Shown here in pieces: positions 24,093 through 32,221 of a DNA stretch of 64,000 nucleotides (positions are counted from its first letter, which is position 1; each line of letters starts with the position of its first letter). A program made the translations under genes and the position numbers. Origin of the DNA: Lineus longissimus. Taxonomy: Eukaryota > Nemertea > Pilidiophora > Heteronemertea > Lineidae. The DNA lies in assembly GCF_910592395.1 (NCBI RefSeq), contig NC_088317.1, forward strand, positions 7,376,001 to 7,440,000, read 5' to 3'. The notes beneath the pieces are model-generated. The model searched no databases. It saw only the letters and a program-made list of their open reading frames with translations, and was not told where the DNA came from.

Positions 24093-24462
24093 CTCCTAAA
24101 TTTGCAATAACATCAATTAATTTATTTTCTGCCTCAGTCAGCCACTGCGTCGATGGTGTATCAACAGTATTATAATGTTCAAACTCAATAAGCATTGATT
24201 GTGTAATAGGGAAATTATGTGCTTTAAAAAAGGTCAGAATAATTGCAAATAATGACTTAACTCTCAGTTTGTTAACTCTGTCTTTTAATTTAATTCGTTC
24301 TTTAATATCAAGTAGTACTTTGTCAATCTCATAATCCCACAAATTAAATCTATCTTTAACTTTGAGAATGTCTGCATTAAACTTGTCTTGAATGTCTTGA
24401 ATTTGACCATCTTTCACATCTTGACCATCATTTGAATCAAAGTTAGTAAATGAATTACTCAT
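24082..24462 (-). CDS. Small acidic helical protein, unknown
   Basis: A 126-residue protein with no recognised domain. The N-terminal ~30 residues are acidic and rich in Asp, Gln and Asn. The middle has charged helices (KVKDRFNLWDYEIDKVLLDI). No membrane segment or Cys cluster is present. It starts at AAAATAAATG like its neighbours, which supports it as a real gene, and it diverges from the major capsid gene about 34 bases away. No homologue was found in the inner element. Confidence 0.55.
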   Translation of the reverse strand: MSNSFTNFDSNDGQDVKDGQIQDIQDKFNADILKVKDRFNLWDYEIDKVLLDIKERIKLKDRVNKLRVKSLFAIILTFFKAHNFPITQSMLIEFEHYNTVDTPSTQWLTEAENKLIDVIANLGVTL

Positions 24463-24496
24463 TTATTTTAACAATTTATTTTTTATTCTATAATAA

Positions 24497-25714
24497 ATGG
24501 ACATGTCCTACGGTAAATACTTAGACCCCTATCGTACAGATAAAACAGCTGGAGGCTTAAAAGCCAAGAGAAATGTTGAGGTCATCACGCATAACCCTAA
24601 TTCTGTGAATCCGGGCGAGACACTTTATGTAAAGATCCCCAAGCTTGAGAAAGGGCAAGTGATTGTACCCGGAAGTATGAAGCTTACGTTTAAACTTTCT
24701 ACCTCCTCAAAAGCGAGCAATGCAGCCAATGCTACACCTGCTACATTTGTGGCCAATGTTGGTCGAAATATTGTGGACAGAATCACAACAAGTATGGGGG
24801 GTGAACACATGAGTGAAGTGAATAAAGCCTTCATCTACAACACTTTCAAAGACTTTTGGTTGACTGAGAAACAGCGAAAGAATCGAGTACAACAAGGAAT
24901 TGTGAAGGATCAGCGAAAAGATGGTATTAAAACAGTCTTTGAGGACCGTTACTGTATTCCAATTGAATCAGCACTGTTTGATACACATGCACCCTTTTAC
25001 CCAGCAGCTATTTTGGAATCCATTGAGTATAACATCAAATTCAATGATGCAAAGTATGTGGTCGCTGGAACAGCATCCTCAAAGACATATGCTGTGACCG
25101 ATATTCAGCTTGAATATGAAACAATCACCTCAGATGTACTGGCTCAAACCATTGAATCTTTTTATAACTCTGATATGAGATGGAGGTATGAAGATGTGCA
25201 TCTTTTGAGGACAGAGTCAATTGGGAAGAATAAACGCATGAATATCAATGTAGATGTTGACCGTAAATCTACAAAGGGGATTCTGATATTTTTCCAGAAA
25301 AATTTTGGAGAGTATGACTCAGAGAACACAAGTTTTCAAAACCCTGATATTACGAATGTGACCATCACTTCTGAAGGGATCTCACATTGTATATTCAAGT
25401 CAGGATTGAAAGCGTACAACCAGTTCGATGAAGTCAAACGGCTTTATATGTCGGAAGACCTTAAGCACTCTGAGGACTGCATGATGGATGTCGAAAAATT
25501 CTACGACAAACACAAGTATGCGTTGTGGATTGACTTAAGATCAACTGAAGATAACGATTTGCATGGATCTGGAACTGCAATGAGCAACATCAAACACGGG
25601 CTTCAACTTGAGCTCACTAGAAGTACTGAAACAGAATATGACATGCTTGTCTATATTGTAGCAGATGGTCTAGTAGGGCTTGAGAACAAGCGTGTGAGAG
25701 GTATTGTACGCTAA
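24497..25714 (+). CDS. Major capsid protein, double jelly roll
   Basis: A 405-residue hexon-like capsid protein that would build the icosahedral shell. It is assigned by the conserved Polinton pattern: THNPNSVNPGETLYVKIP near the start, NVGRNIVDRITTSMGGE, TFKDFWLTEKQRKNRV, LFDTHAPFYP, and ALWIDLRSTEDNDLHGSG near the end. The homologue in the inner element (27379-28635) matches through its whole length but has a stop codon. This copy is intact. It starts at CTATAATAAATG and is followed after 5 bases by the ATPase gene, a capsid-packaging pair. Confidence 0.88.
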   Translation: MDMSYGKYLDPYRTDKTAGGLKAKRNVEVITHNPNSVNPGETLYVKIPKLEKGQVIVPGSMKLTFKLSTSSKASNAANATPATFVANVGRNIVDRITTSMGGEHMSEVNKAFIYNTFKDFWLTEKQRKNRVQQGIVKDQRKDGIKTVFEDRYCIPIESALFDTHAPFYPAAILESIEYNIKFNDAKYVVAGTASSKTYAVTDIQLEYETITSDVLAQTIESFYNSDMRWRYEDVHLLRTESIGKNKRMNINVDVDRKSTKGILIFFQKNFGEYDSENTSFQNPDITNVTITSEGISHCIFKSGLKAYNQFDEVKRLYMSEDLKHSEDCMMDVEKFYDKHKYALWIDLRSTEDNDLHGSGTAMSNIKHGLQLELTRSTETEYDMLVYIVADGLVGLENKRVRGIVR

Positions 25715-25719
25715 AATAA

Positions 25720-25769
25720 ATGGAAACATTTCATTATTGTCACACTCCATTCAATATGTTAGTGTGTGG
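25720..25769 (+). pseudogene. Packaging ATPase, 5' fragment, cut by the inner Polinton
   Basis: The ATG at 25720 follows the TAAAATAA leader, five bases after the capsid stop. Sixteen codons and two bases remain before the inner element begins at 25770. The last six bases (GTGTGG, 25764-25769) are the duplicated target. The frame resumes after the second GTGTGG at 45215-45220. The two pieces together have the layout of one A32-like ATPase. The cut lies within the P-loop strand, directly before Walker A. Confidence 0.88.
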
Positions 25770-25982
25770 AGAATATATGTATTGTGGTGGTAGGAATGTA
25801 GGTATTTTGAAGCTATTTTGACCAAAAGCCCTTACAGGCCTTTTTGTCTCAAATTAGCCTACAACCCCCAAAGAACCAATCCACCACAATACATATATTC
25901 TATCATTCATGAGATACCCAGTGAAGCGTTGCAATGAAATGTTCAATGAAATGGTGAGGGAATACTAGAGCTCAATGGGTTA
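25770..25982 (+). repeat. Inner Polinton left terminal inverted repeat
   Basis: 213 bp, matching the reverse complement of 45015-45214. Differences are one base change, a 1-base indel and an extra 12-bp duplication (GTTCAATGAAAT) in this copy. Within it the first 21 bases recur inverted at 25881-25901, so the outer 132 bp can fold back as a hairpin. Confidence 0.95.
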
Positions 25983-26379
25983 ATGTAATCATGACTTACT
26001 GTATTCCAACAGAAAGTACACGTCAACAGCTTTCCAAGGATACCTCATTTGCAAATATCCGTTAAAAAATAGCAGAGAAATGAACCCTTTAAGAAGACCG
26101 GACGTTCAGTGAATAACCGGCAGTTCAGCTTTAATCATTTTCTGTGCAACATATGTTTGTCACAGGTTCAATACAACGTCATGGAAAATACCAATCACCA
26201 ACCATACGGAAAGATATCAATAGTGATCACGCAGCAGCCCCGCTCATGTGATTAGCATGCCGACATGTGTCAATTTCTCATTGGTTAACGAATAGGTAAT
26301 AATTAAATGTTTGTTGGCTACGTACTCATAACTGTCTTGGCTCTAGACTTGCAAACAGCTAGCGGATATTACGGTCAAA
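25983..26379 (+). other. Non-coding left sub-terminal stretch of the inner Polinton
   Basis: No open frame of note and no copies of the two-hairpin repeat. It probably holds the promoter of the next gene, but I see no specific signal. Confidence 0.4.
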
Positions 26380-27089
26380 ATGCAACAGGAAGATTTAAGC
26401 ATGGATGTTAATCCAGGCGCACAAGGTGAGTTTGCTCATGGATGGACAGATGAACAACGTGATGTTTTGCTTGAATACAATAAGTACCATCTCAAAATGG
26501 GCAGTTACTTTTATCAGGTGTTACAGGGCGGACCTAACGCAAATATTGTAAAACCTGTGCCTCCAAAAAAGTCACTCAACTCATTATTTCCTAAACAGCC
26601 TAAAACTGAAGAAAATATTGATGAACGTATCCGGAAGTTTCATCAATATTTACTAAAATTACTTCCCACAGCCAGTAATGTTCTACCTGTAGTAAGACCA
26701 AATTTCGAAATCTTTGGTCAAACTGAATACCCTAACCTTGATTCAACAATTGCTAACATACGGGTATGTGTTCATTGGGTGAAAGGGACAAAGCGACTTG
26801 GAGATCACATTATTTTTGGTTTGCTTTTGGAAAAGGCTTTCAATTTACACGAAATAGGCCACATAAAAAAACAATTACCGTCACATGGGCAAGATGGCTT
26901 TCGGATACGTTTCCAGATCTGTCTTCAAACCAGGCTAAAAAATTTAGAGTAATTGGACTCTGTCTAAAACCATACCTAAAAATTCATAATCTTGAAATGA
27001 GTGTGAACGAGGCCTATGAAAAAATTAATTTGTTCAAGATATTATTAGATAAGCAAGTGTACAAAGAATTCTGGTCAACGAGATGGTAG
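26380..27089 (+). pseudogene. Unknown Polinton gene with one frameshift
   Basis: The first frame (26380-26952) gives an acidic start, a proline-rich stretch, then HWVKGTKRLGDHIIFGLLLEKAFNL. A second frame (about 26880-27089) continues with WARWLSDTFPDL...FRVIGLCLKPYLKIHNLEMSV and ends KEFWSTRW. The two look like one protein of about 235 residues broken by a frameshift near 26865-26885. I recognise no domain. Its position next to the left end and the lack of an outer-element homologue suggest an accessory gene. Confidence 0.5.
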
Positions 27090-27378
27090 TTTGTGTTTGA
27101 GTCAAAAGAACATGTGTCCAACGATCATCCATGACAAACACACCAAGGTGTTTACATAGGCATAGCAACCATCCTTCTCTCAGGGATCGTTGTTAAGGAC
27201 CAAAATGCGCATGACTGAATTGCTAATGAGAGCCGGATCAATACATATTGATCCAATATTACAATAAAGAATAGTTTATCAATTACCATATGTGGCATAA
27301 AGCCACGCTCCATGAATTTTAGAGGCCTTAATTTTGCCTGGAAAATGTAACATAATTTTACTAGTAAATAAATAGAAA
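27090..27378 (+). other. Non-coding stretch before the capsid gene
   Basis: No gene seen. The last bases GTAAATAAATAGAAA precede the capsid start and resemble the AT-rich leaders used elsewhere in both elements. Confidence 0.35.
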
Positions 27379-28635
27379 ATGGCAACAGGATATTTATTAA
27401 ATACCGAAAGGGCACATAAGATTCCACTTGGTTTGAAAGCTGAGAGGCAGCATCATATCATTACTCATAACCCCTCATCTGCAAATCCCAAAGAAACACT
27501 GTATGTTAGAATACCGGCATTGCGAGAGAATACATTCTTTGTACCTAAATCTCTTTATCTGTCTGCTGATGTAACCATTTCTGGTGATTCTAAAAATAGT
27601 GTTGTAAATAATCTTGGTAGAAACCTAATCTCAAAGATGGTGGTTAAGTGGGGAACAGAGCAGATATTTGACCTTGACGAATACAGTCATTATTCTACAT
27701 TTAAAGATCTGTGGCTAACTGGAGAAGAAAGAAATGATAGAGTTTTTCAGGGTATTCAATCAGAAAATCTTAGAGAATTAAGATCAGGAGTCGCTGAAGC
27801 TGATGTCACTGGAGAAACAGCTAATGAAAAAATATTAAAGAAAGTGTTTGACAAGAAGTACAAAATACCGTTAGATTTTGAATTATTTCACCATCATGCT
27901 CCATTTTACAAGTTTCCAATTCAAGAAGATGTGATTATTGAAATAACTTTAGCACCAAAGGAGGAAATCATAGTCACCACAACCACAGCTAGCATGGGCT
28001 ACAAACTTGAAAATATTTGTTTTGAATACGACACAGTTACTAATAAGATGATTGCAAATCAACTGAGCAACAAATAAAATTCTGGATTCTCAATATTTTA
28101 TGATTGGGTAGACCATTTTAAAACAGTTAATGTTACTGCTAATGAAACACTAATTAATGAGAACATCAACTTTCCAAGAATGTCTATTAAAGGATTATTA
28201 TTACTATTTGTGTCTGACTATGTAGATGGAGCTAGAGATTCAGAGAAGTTTGAAAACCCTAACATAAGTAAAGTGCAGATCACAATAGAGGGTGTTGCCA
28301 ATCAGGTGTTCCCAGAAGGAATGAGAATGATGGATCAATGGGAGGAGATCAAGAAACATTTTATGTCTGAAGATTTGAAGAAAACTCATGACTGTAACAT
28401 GACCATGGAGAAATACTATGGTGATTCTAATCACTATGGTTTATGGTTGGACCTGAGAACTTCTGAAGATAATCGTCTACACGGATCAGGAAAGAAGCTC
28501 CAGAACACAAAAGATGGTATTCAATTATCTATTACAAAGAAATCTGGAAAGGGACCATACAAAATGCACATATTCGTGGTTTCTGACGCCCAGGTTAACA
28601 TTCAGAATTCTCAGATTGCTTCACTCCAGCACTGA
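27379..28635 (+). pseudogene. Major capsid protein (inner), one in-frame stop
   Basis: A double-jelly-roll capsid protein of about 418 codons. Blocks shared with the outer copy are ITHNPSSANPKETLYVRIP, NLGRNLISKMVVKWG, TFKDLWLTGEERNDRV, LFHHHAPFYKFP and GLWLDLRTSEDNRLHGSG. A single in-frame TAA at 28075-28077 splits it near residue 232, at the junction between the two jelly rolls; the same frame then continues to 28635. A sequencing error cannot be excluded. The outer copy is intact. Confidence 0.88.
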
Positions 28636-28713
28636 AACAAAGTTCGTACAACACTAAATTAAATACTAAATACTAGATAAATGAGTTTTACTAGTGATTT
28701 TCTAAGTAATTAA

Positions 28714-28950
28714 ATGGATACACCAGGAAAGAAAGATATCATAAATACACTGTATCAAAGTTTACTGTTGGCATCAACAACAATTGGTTACTCTATGTTA
28801 CTGAAAAGGTTCTTGAGAATCAATATTGGTCCCCCAAGTCAGGCCGACCTAGAGGAAATTCTTAAACTGGGCGGAACTGTAGCTATTAGTAATGGAACAT
28901 TAGAGTACCTTTACGATCAAGGAATCCTACCCAGAAATATTATGAAGTAA
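28714..28950 (+). CDS. Small conserved membrane protein
   Basis: A 78-residue protein homologous along its length to the 77-residue protein at 48145-48378 in the outer element. Shared features are an N-terminal MDT, a hydrophobic segment (LLLASTTIGYSMLLKRF), NIGPPSQADLEEILKLGG, and a second partly hydrophobic stretch ending LPRNI. Two short membrane segments are likely. The start is GTAATTAAATG. In both elements it lies upstream of the 131/152-residue membrane protein gene, here separated from it by the penton-like gene. Function unknown; a virion membrane component is plausible. Confidence 0.65.
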   Translation: MDTPGKKDIINTLYQSLLLASTTIGYSMLLKRFLRINIGPPSQADLEEILKLGGTVAISNGTLEYLYDQGILPRNIMK

Positions 28951-29007
28951 GAATAATTTACTTATTTGATAAAAGGTAAATTTGAAAACGAAAATTTGCT
29001 TAAGTAA

Positions 29008-29775
29008 ATGGTTACTGTAATGAACATAGATTCAAGTGACTATCCAGATCAGAGTTCAAGTGATTTAACAGTCAATCTCAAGACTGAAATTCAGGATGCA
29101 TGTAGCATCACTTTAACTTTTGCAGTAATACCTTGTACATTCTACAACATAAGTGCAGCCAGGGAGAATAACCGAATCAAAGTTAAGGGGTTTGATGTGG
29201 CAGAGATTACGCTACCAGATGGTCTCTATGACCTACAGAGCTTTTCAAAAGTATTTGCGGATAAGTTGAAAGAAAATAGTATGAGTAGAGGTGCTGTCAG
29301 ATTTGACCTTGAAGAACCAACAGGTAAAGCCATCTTACACTTCCTAAAGAGAAAAAATGAGGCGCATTATCAGATCTATTTTATTGGTAAAAGTAATGAA
29401 TTATTTGGCATGAAATCAGAATGGCCTTACCCTTTAGACAATAAAAGTAAGGATGATGTTGTAAGCGAGAAACCCATCAATTTTAGACCAATTAACCATT
29501 TTGTTTTTCACTGTGACATAATCGAATCTAATAGTGTATTAAGTAATGGTGAAGCATCTGATGTGCTAACCACAAGACCAATAAAGGAAGCTAATTTTGG
29601 AGATTTAATAGCATACACATTTGAGAAACCAATAGCAATTCCCTGTAAACCAAGATTCAATAAGCTGAATATTCGTTTAACTGATGAAAAAGGTGACATC
29701 ATCGATCTTAATGGTCATAATGTACAGTACCAATTGGTATTAACTCGAGCTATGCTCTCAGGGACACATCATTAA
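29008..29775 (+). CDS. Penton-like minor capsid protein
   Basis: A 255-residue protein predicted to have the single-jelly-roll penton fold that caps capsid vertices. The layout matches the outer 229-residue protein at 50400-51089. Both have an early strand ending in a YNI/HNF motif, LPDGLYDLQSFSKVF versus IPNGFYTPATYNKAV, and LFGMKSEW versus IFGMTNTE. Both end in a block like LNIRLTDEKGDIIDLNG. The last residues (TRAMLSGTHH) are encoded by a copy of the element's two-hairpin repeat at about 29745, which extended the C-terminus. The start is TAAGTAAATG. Confidence 0.7.
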   Translation: MVTVMNIDSSDYPDQSSSDLTVNLKTEIQDACSITLTFAVIPCTFYNISAARENNRIKVKGFDVAEITLPDGLYDLQSFSKVFADKLKENSMSRGAVRFDLEEPTGKAILHFLKRKNEAHYQIYFIGKSNELFGMKSEWPYPLDNKSKDDVVSEKPINFRPINHFVFHCDIIESNSVLSNGEASDVLTTRPIKEANFGDLIAYTFEKPIAIPCKPRFNKLNIRLTDEKGDIIDLNGHNVQYQLVLTRAMLSGTHH

Positions 29776-29808
29776 ATTCACTGGAATTAACATTTTCACT
29801 GGAATTAA

Positions 29809-30267
29809 ATGGCTGGCATTGGTATGTTATTTGGATCTGCAATAATCAATGGATTAGCATTCACTGGATCCGGTTACCCTTTCAAGTCACTAGACAAAAA
29901 CGGTTATGAAGATGAAGTGAAAAGACATGATTTGGCTCAGGAGCAATTACAGAAGGCCTCCACAGAATGGGAGGAGCATAGAAAGAGTACTATTGACTTT
30001 GTTAATCTTGAATTAAAGAGAGAAAGAGACGCTTCTATTCATTTTAACAATACTGATTCAGCACTTACTGTTTACAATCATTTACATCCAGAAAGAACTA
30101 TTGTACTACCTCAGCGACCACAATTAAGTGATTACTACCAACCTAGTGATGAAATGAAGAAATACGAGTACCTATGGATTATCCTAGGACTTAGTGGTTT
30201 AGGGTTAATAATTTATTATTTTACTAGGGTTAGAAAGACTAAGACCACTGATCGGACACAGTCCTGA
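29809..30267 (+). CDS. Conserved membrane protein of Polintons
   Basis: A 152-residue protein homologous to the 131-residue protein at 48402-48797. Shared features are a glycine/alanine-rich N-terminal hydrophobic segment (MAGIGMLFGSAIINGLAF), the charged helix VKRHDLAQEQLQKASTEWEEHR, a HPE...LSDYYQPS motif, and a C-terminal membrane segment (LWIILGLSGLGLIIYYF). The stop codon lies inside the first unit of a 19-bp tandem array, so the final residues come from that array. Likely a membrane or virion-associated protein; function unproven. Confidence 0.65.
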   Translation: MAGIGMLFGSAIINGLAFTGSGYPFKSLDKNGYEDEVKRHDLAQEQLQKASTEWEEHRKSTIDFVNLELKRERDASIHFNNTDSALTVYNHLHPERTIVLPQRPQLSDYYQPSDEMKKYEYLWIILGLSGLGLIIYYFTRVRKTKTTDRTQS

Positions 30268-30375
30268 TGATCGGACACAGTCCTGATGATCGGACACAGT
30301 CCTGATGATCGGACACAGTCCTGATGATCGGACACAGTCCTGATGATCGGACACAGTCCTGAGAGCATAGCTCGA
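30249..30375 (+). repeat. Six 19-bp tandem repeats plus a half palindromic unit
   Basis: TGATCGGACACAGTCCTGA is repeated six times exactly (30249-30362). The array runs directly into GAGCATAGCTCGA, the second hairpin of the dispersed two-hairpin repeat. Each 19-mer holds a GGAC-ACA-GTCC hairpin, so the array looks like amplification of the first half of that repeat. It lies between the convergent membrane protein gene and the packaging ATPase gene. Confidence 0.9.
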
Positions 30376-30387
30376 TCAGAAGCGGGA

Positions 30388-31008
30388 CTAAGATTTTTGA
30401 TGGGAAAGAGTAAATCCAAATGGATGTAGTAGTCTAATGATCAGTTTTGATCCTTTTTTCATCTTAAGTTCTTTTATGTAGTACTGTCTTTTCTCCTTAG
30501 GAATAACACTGTTTTCTTCTAAGGCATCTTTCATGGCTGATTCATCCTTGTTAAAGAACAGGACTAAAATTCTTATGTTCTCTCTGTAGTCCTTGACAAC
30601 TGAATTGTACTTCTGAACTAGTAACCAAACAGTGAGATTGTAGTGCCTGCCGGAAAAGGCAAGATTACATAACTCGGACACCTTCTTTTTTGTGTCTCTC
30701 AAATTAGCACAGTCATCAATGAGGAATAATGTGTTAGAACCAGCAAAGGTCAGAGTAGCAAATTGAAGCACAAGGTCCAAATTACTGGCCACAGCTTCGG
30801 GATTAACTATGTAGACGTTCTTGTCTTGGTAAATCCATTTCCTTTCATATGTCTTATTGTTGAAATATGTTGGACAGAAAATGACTATGTTCTGGAACTT
30901 GTGCCGATACTCCTTTTCTAAGAGGTCAAGGGCAAAATATGTCTTACCACAATTGGTAACACCAGAAATTAACATATTGTGTGGCTCGTAAATAAATACT
31001 TCACTCAT
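30388..31008 (-). CDS. A32-like packaging ATPase (inner, intact)
   Basis: A 206-residue FtsK/HerA-type ATPase expected to pump DNA into the capsid. Walker A is GVTNCGKT at residues 16-23. Walker B is LFLIDD at about 94-99. FSGRHYNLTVWLLVQKYN follows, a sensor/arginine region also seen in the outer copy (45215-45788). The start codon shares the palindrome CATTTAAATG with the divergent integrase, leaving only 4 bases between the two genes. It is intact and complete, unlike the outer copy. Confidence 0.9.
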   Translation of the reverse strand: MSEVFIYEPHNMLISGVTNCGKTYFALDLLEKEYRHKFQNIVIFCPTYFNNKTYERKWIYQDKNVYIVNPEAVASNLDLVLQFATLTFAGSNTLFLIDDCANLRDTKKKVSELCNLAFSGRHYNLTVWLLVQKYNSVVKDYRENIRILVLFFNKDESAMKDALEENSVIPKEKRQYYIKELKMKKGSKLIIRLLHPFGFTLSHQKS

Positions 31009-31012
31009 TTAA

Positions 31013-32134
31013 ATGAATGTAAAGGATGACACACAGCAGTATCTAAGGGATTTGTACTACAACCCTGAGAGTCCCGTGGCTTACAGTTCTTTGAGTAAAA
31101 TCTGGAAACAGGTCAAGGAAGATATGACTTCGTCACGAGAGCAGAGCTCAGGAAAACTTATTAAACAAAAAGAAGTGAAAGAATTTCTAGAAACACTACC
31201 AACTCACCAACTACACAAACCGGCCATTAAGAAATTCACCTTCAGGAAGACAATGGTATCGTACATCGATCAACAATGGCAAGCAGATTTTGTGGACATG
31301 CAAAAATTTGAGAAACAGAATAAGGGTTTCAGATTCATTTTAACAGTCATAGATCTATTTAGTCGTTTTTCTTGGGCTCTAGCAGTTAAGAGTAAGAGGG
31401 GAGAAGAAATCAGAGATGCATTTAAAGTGATATTTGAGGAAGCAAAACCAACGAAAATCCAGTTTGATGACGGTAAAGAATTTTACAACAAACACTTCAA
31501 GGAACTCTTAACAGAAAATGACATAGAATGGTTCTCCACAAAATCTGATAAGAAGGCAGCAGTAGTAGAGAGATTCAATAGAACCCTTAAAGAAAAAATG
31601 TGGCGTCATTTCACCGCTAAGGAGACTGACAAGTGGATTGACGTTCTGGATGACCTGGTCAGCGGCTACAATAACACATTTCACTCATCAATAGGTATGA
31701 AACCTGTAGACGCCAGAAAGATGGAAAACGAAGGAACAGTGTGGTACAATCTTTACGGTCTTCACCTCAAAGAGACATTTGGTGATCCAAAGTACAAAGT
31801 AGGTGACAGTGTAAGAATTTCAAAGTACAAGTCCATTTTCGGTAAAGGTTACATGCCCAACTACACTGAGGAGGTGTTCCAAATCAAACAGATCATCTTT
31901 ACTCACCCTATCGTCTACCAGCTTGAGGATTACCACAAAGAAGAAATTCAAGGATATTTCTATGAAGAGGAATTGAGCTATGTTCCTAATCCTGACCAGC
32001 TAGAGTACAAGATCGAGAAAATCCTAAGGTACAAGACCAGTAAAGGCAAGAAATACGGATTAGTGAAGTGGAAGGGTTACAGTGATAAGTTCAATGAATG
32101 GTTACCAGTTTCTGATATCAAATCATTGAAATGA
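31013..32134 (+). CDS. int: Retroviral-type integrase with C-terminal chromodomain
   Basis: A 373-residue integrase. Catalytic residues are Asp in QADFVDM (about residue 92), Asp in QFDDGKEFYN (about 152) and Glu in VVERFNRTLKE (about 186). An SH3-like part follows (YKVGDSVRISKYK), and then a chromodomain from about residue 334 (YKIEKILRYKTSKGKKYGLVKW). Chromodomains can bind methylated histone tails and may guide insertion. Residues 38-46 (MTSSREQSS) are encoded by a copy of the two-hairpin repeat (about 31125), inserted in the linker before the catalytic core without breaking the frame. The reading frame is complete. Confidence 0.95.
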   Translation: MNVKDDTQQYLRDLYYNPESPVAYSSLSKIWKQVKEDMTSSREQSSGKLIKQKEVKEFLETLPTHQLHKPAIKKFTFRKTMVSYIDQQWQADFVDMQKFEKQNKGFRFILTVIDLFSRFSWALAVKSKRGEEIRDAFKVIFEEAKPTKIQFDDGKEFYNKHFKELLTENDIEWFSTKSDKKAAVVERFNRTLKEKMWRHFTAKETDKWIDVLDDLVSGYNNTFHSSIGMKPVDARKMENEGTVWYNLYGLHLKETFGDPKYKVGDSVRISKYKSIFGKGYMPNYTEEVFQIKQIIFTHPIVYQLEDYHKEEIQGYFYEEELSYVPNPDQLEYKIEKILRYKTSKGKKYGLVKWKGYSDKFNEWLPVSDIKSLK

Positions 32135-32221
32135 AATAAAGTCTCTAAAGTGACTTAAGTCACAAGAACAAGTACGAAAAACGTAATTTAAAAAAAAATG
32201 TCCTACTAAATAAAGAAAGAA

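Noticed and set aside
30249-30362. CRISPR-like array of six short repeats
   Set aside because: Units are 19 bp and directly adjacent with no spacers, in an animal genome, next to a hairpin unit they derive from. Tandem amplification explains them.
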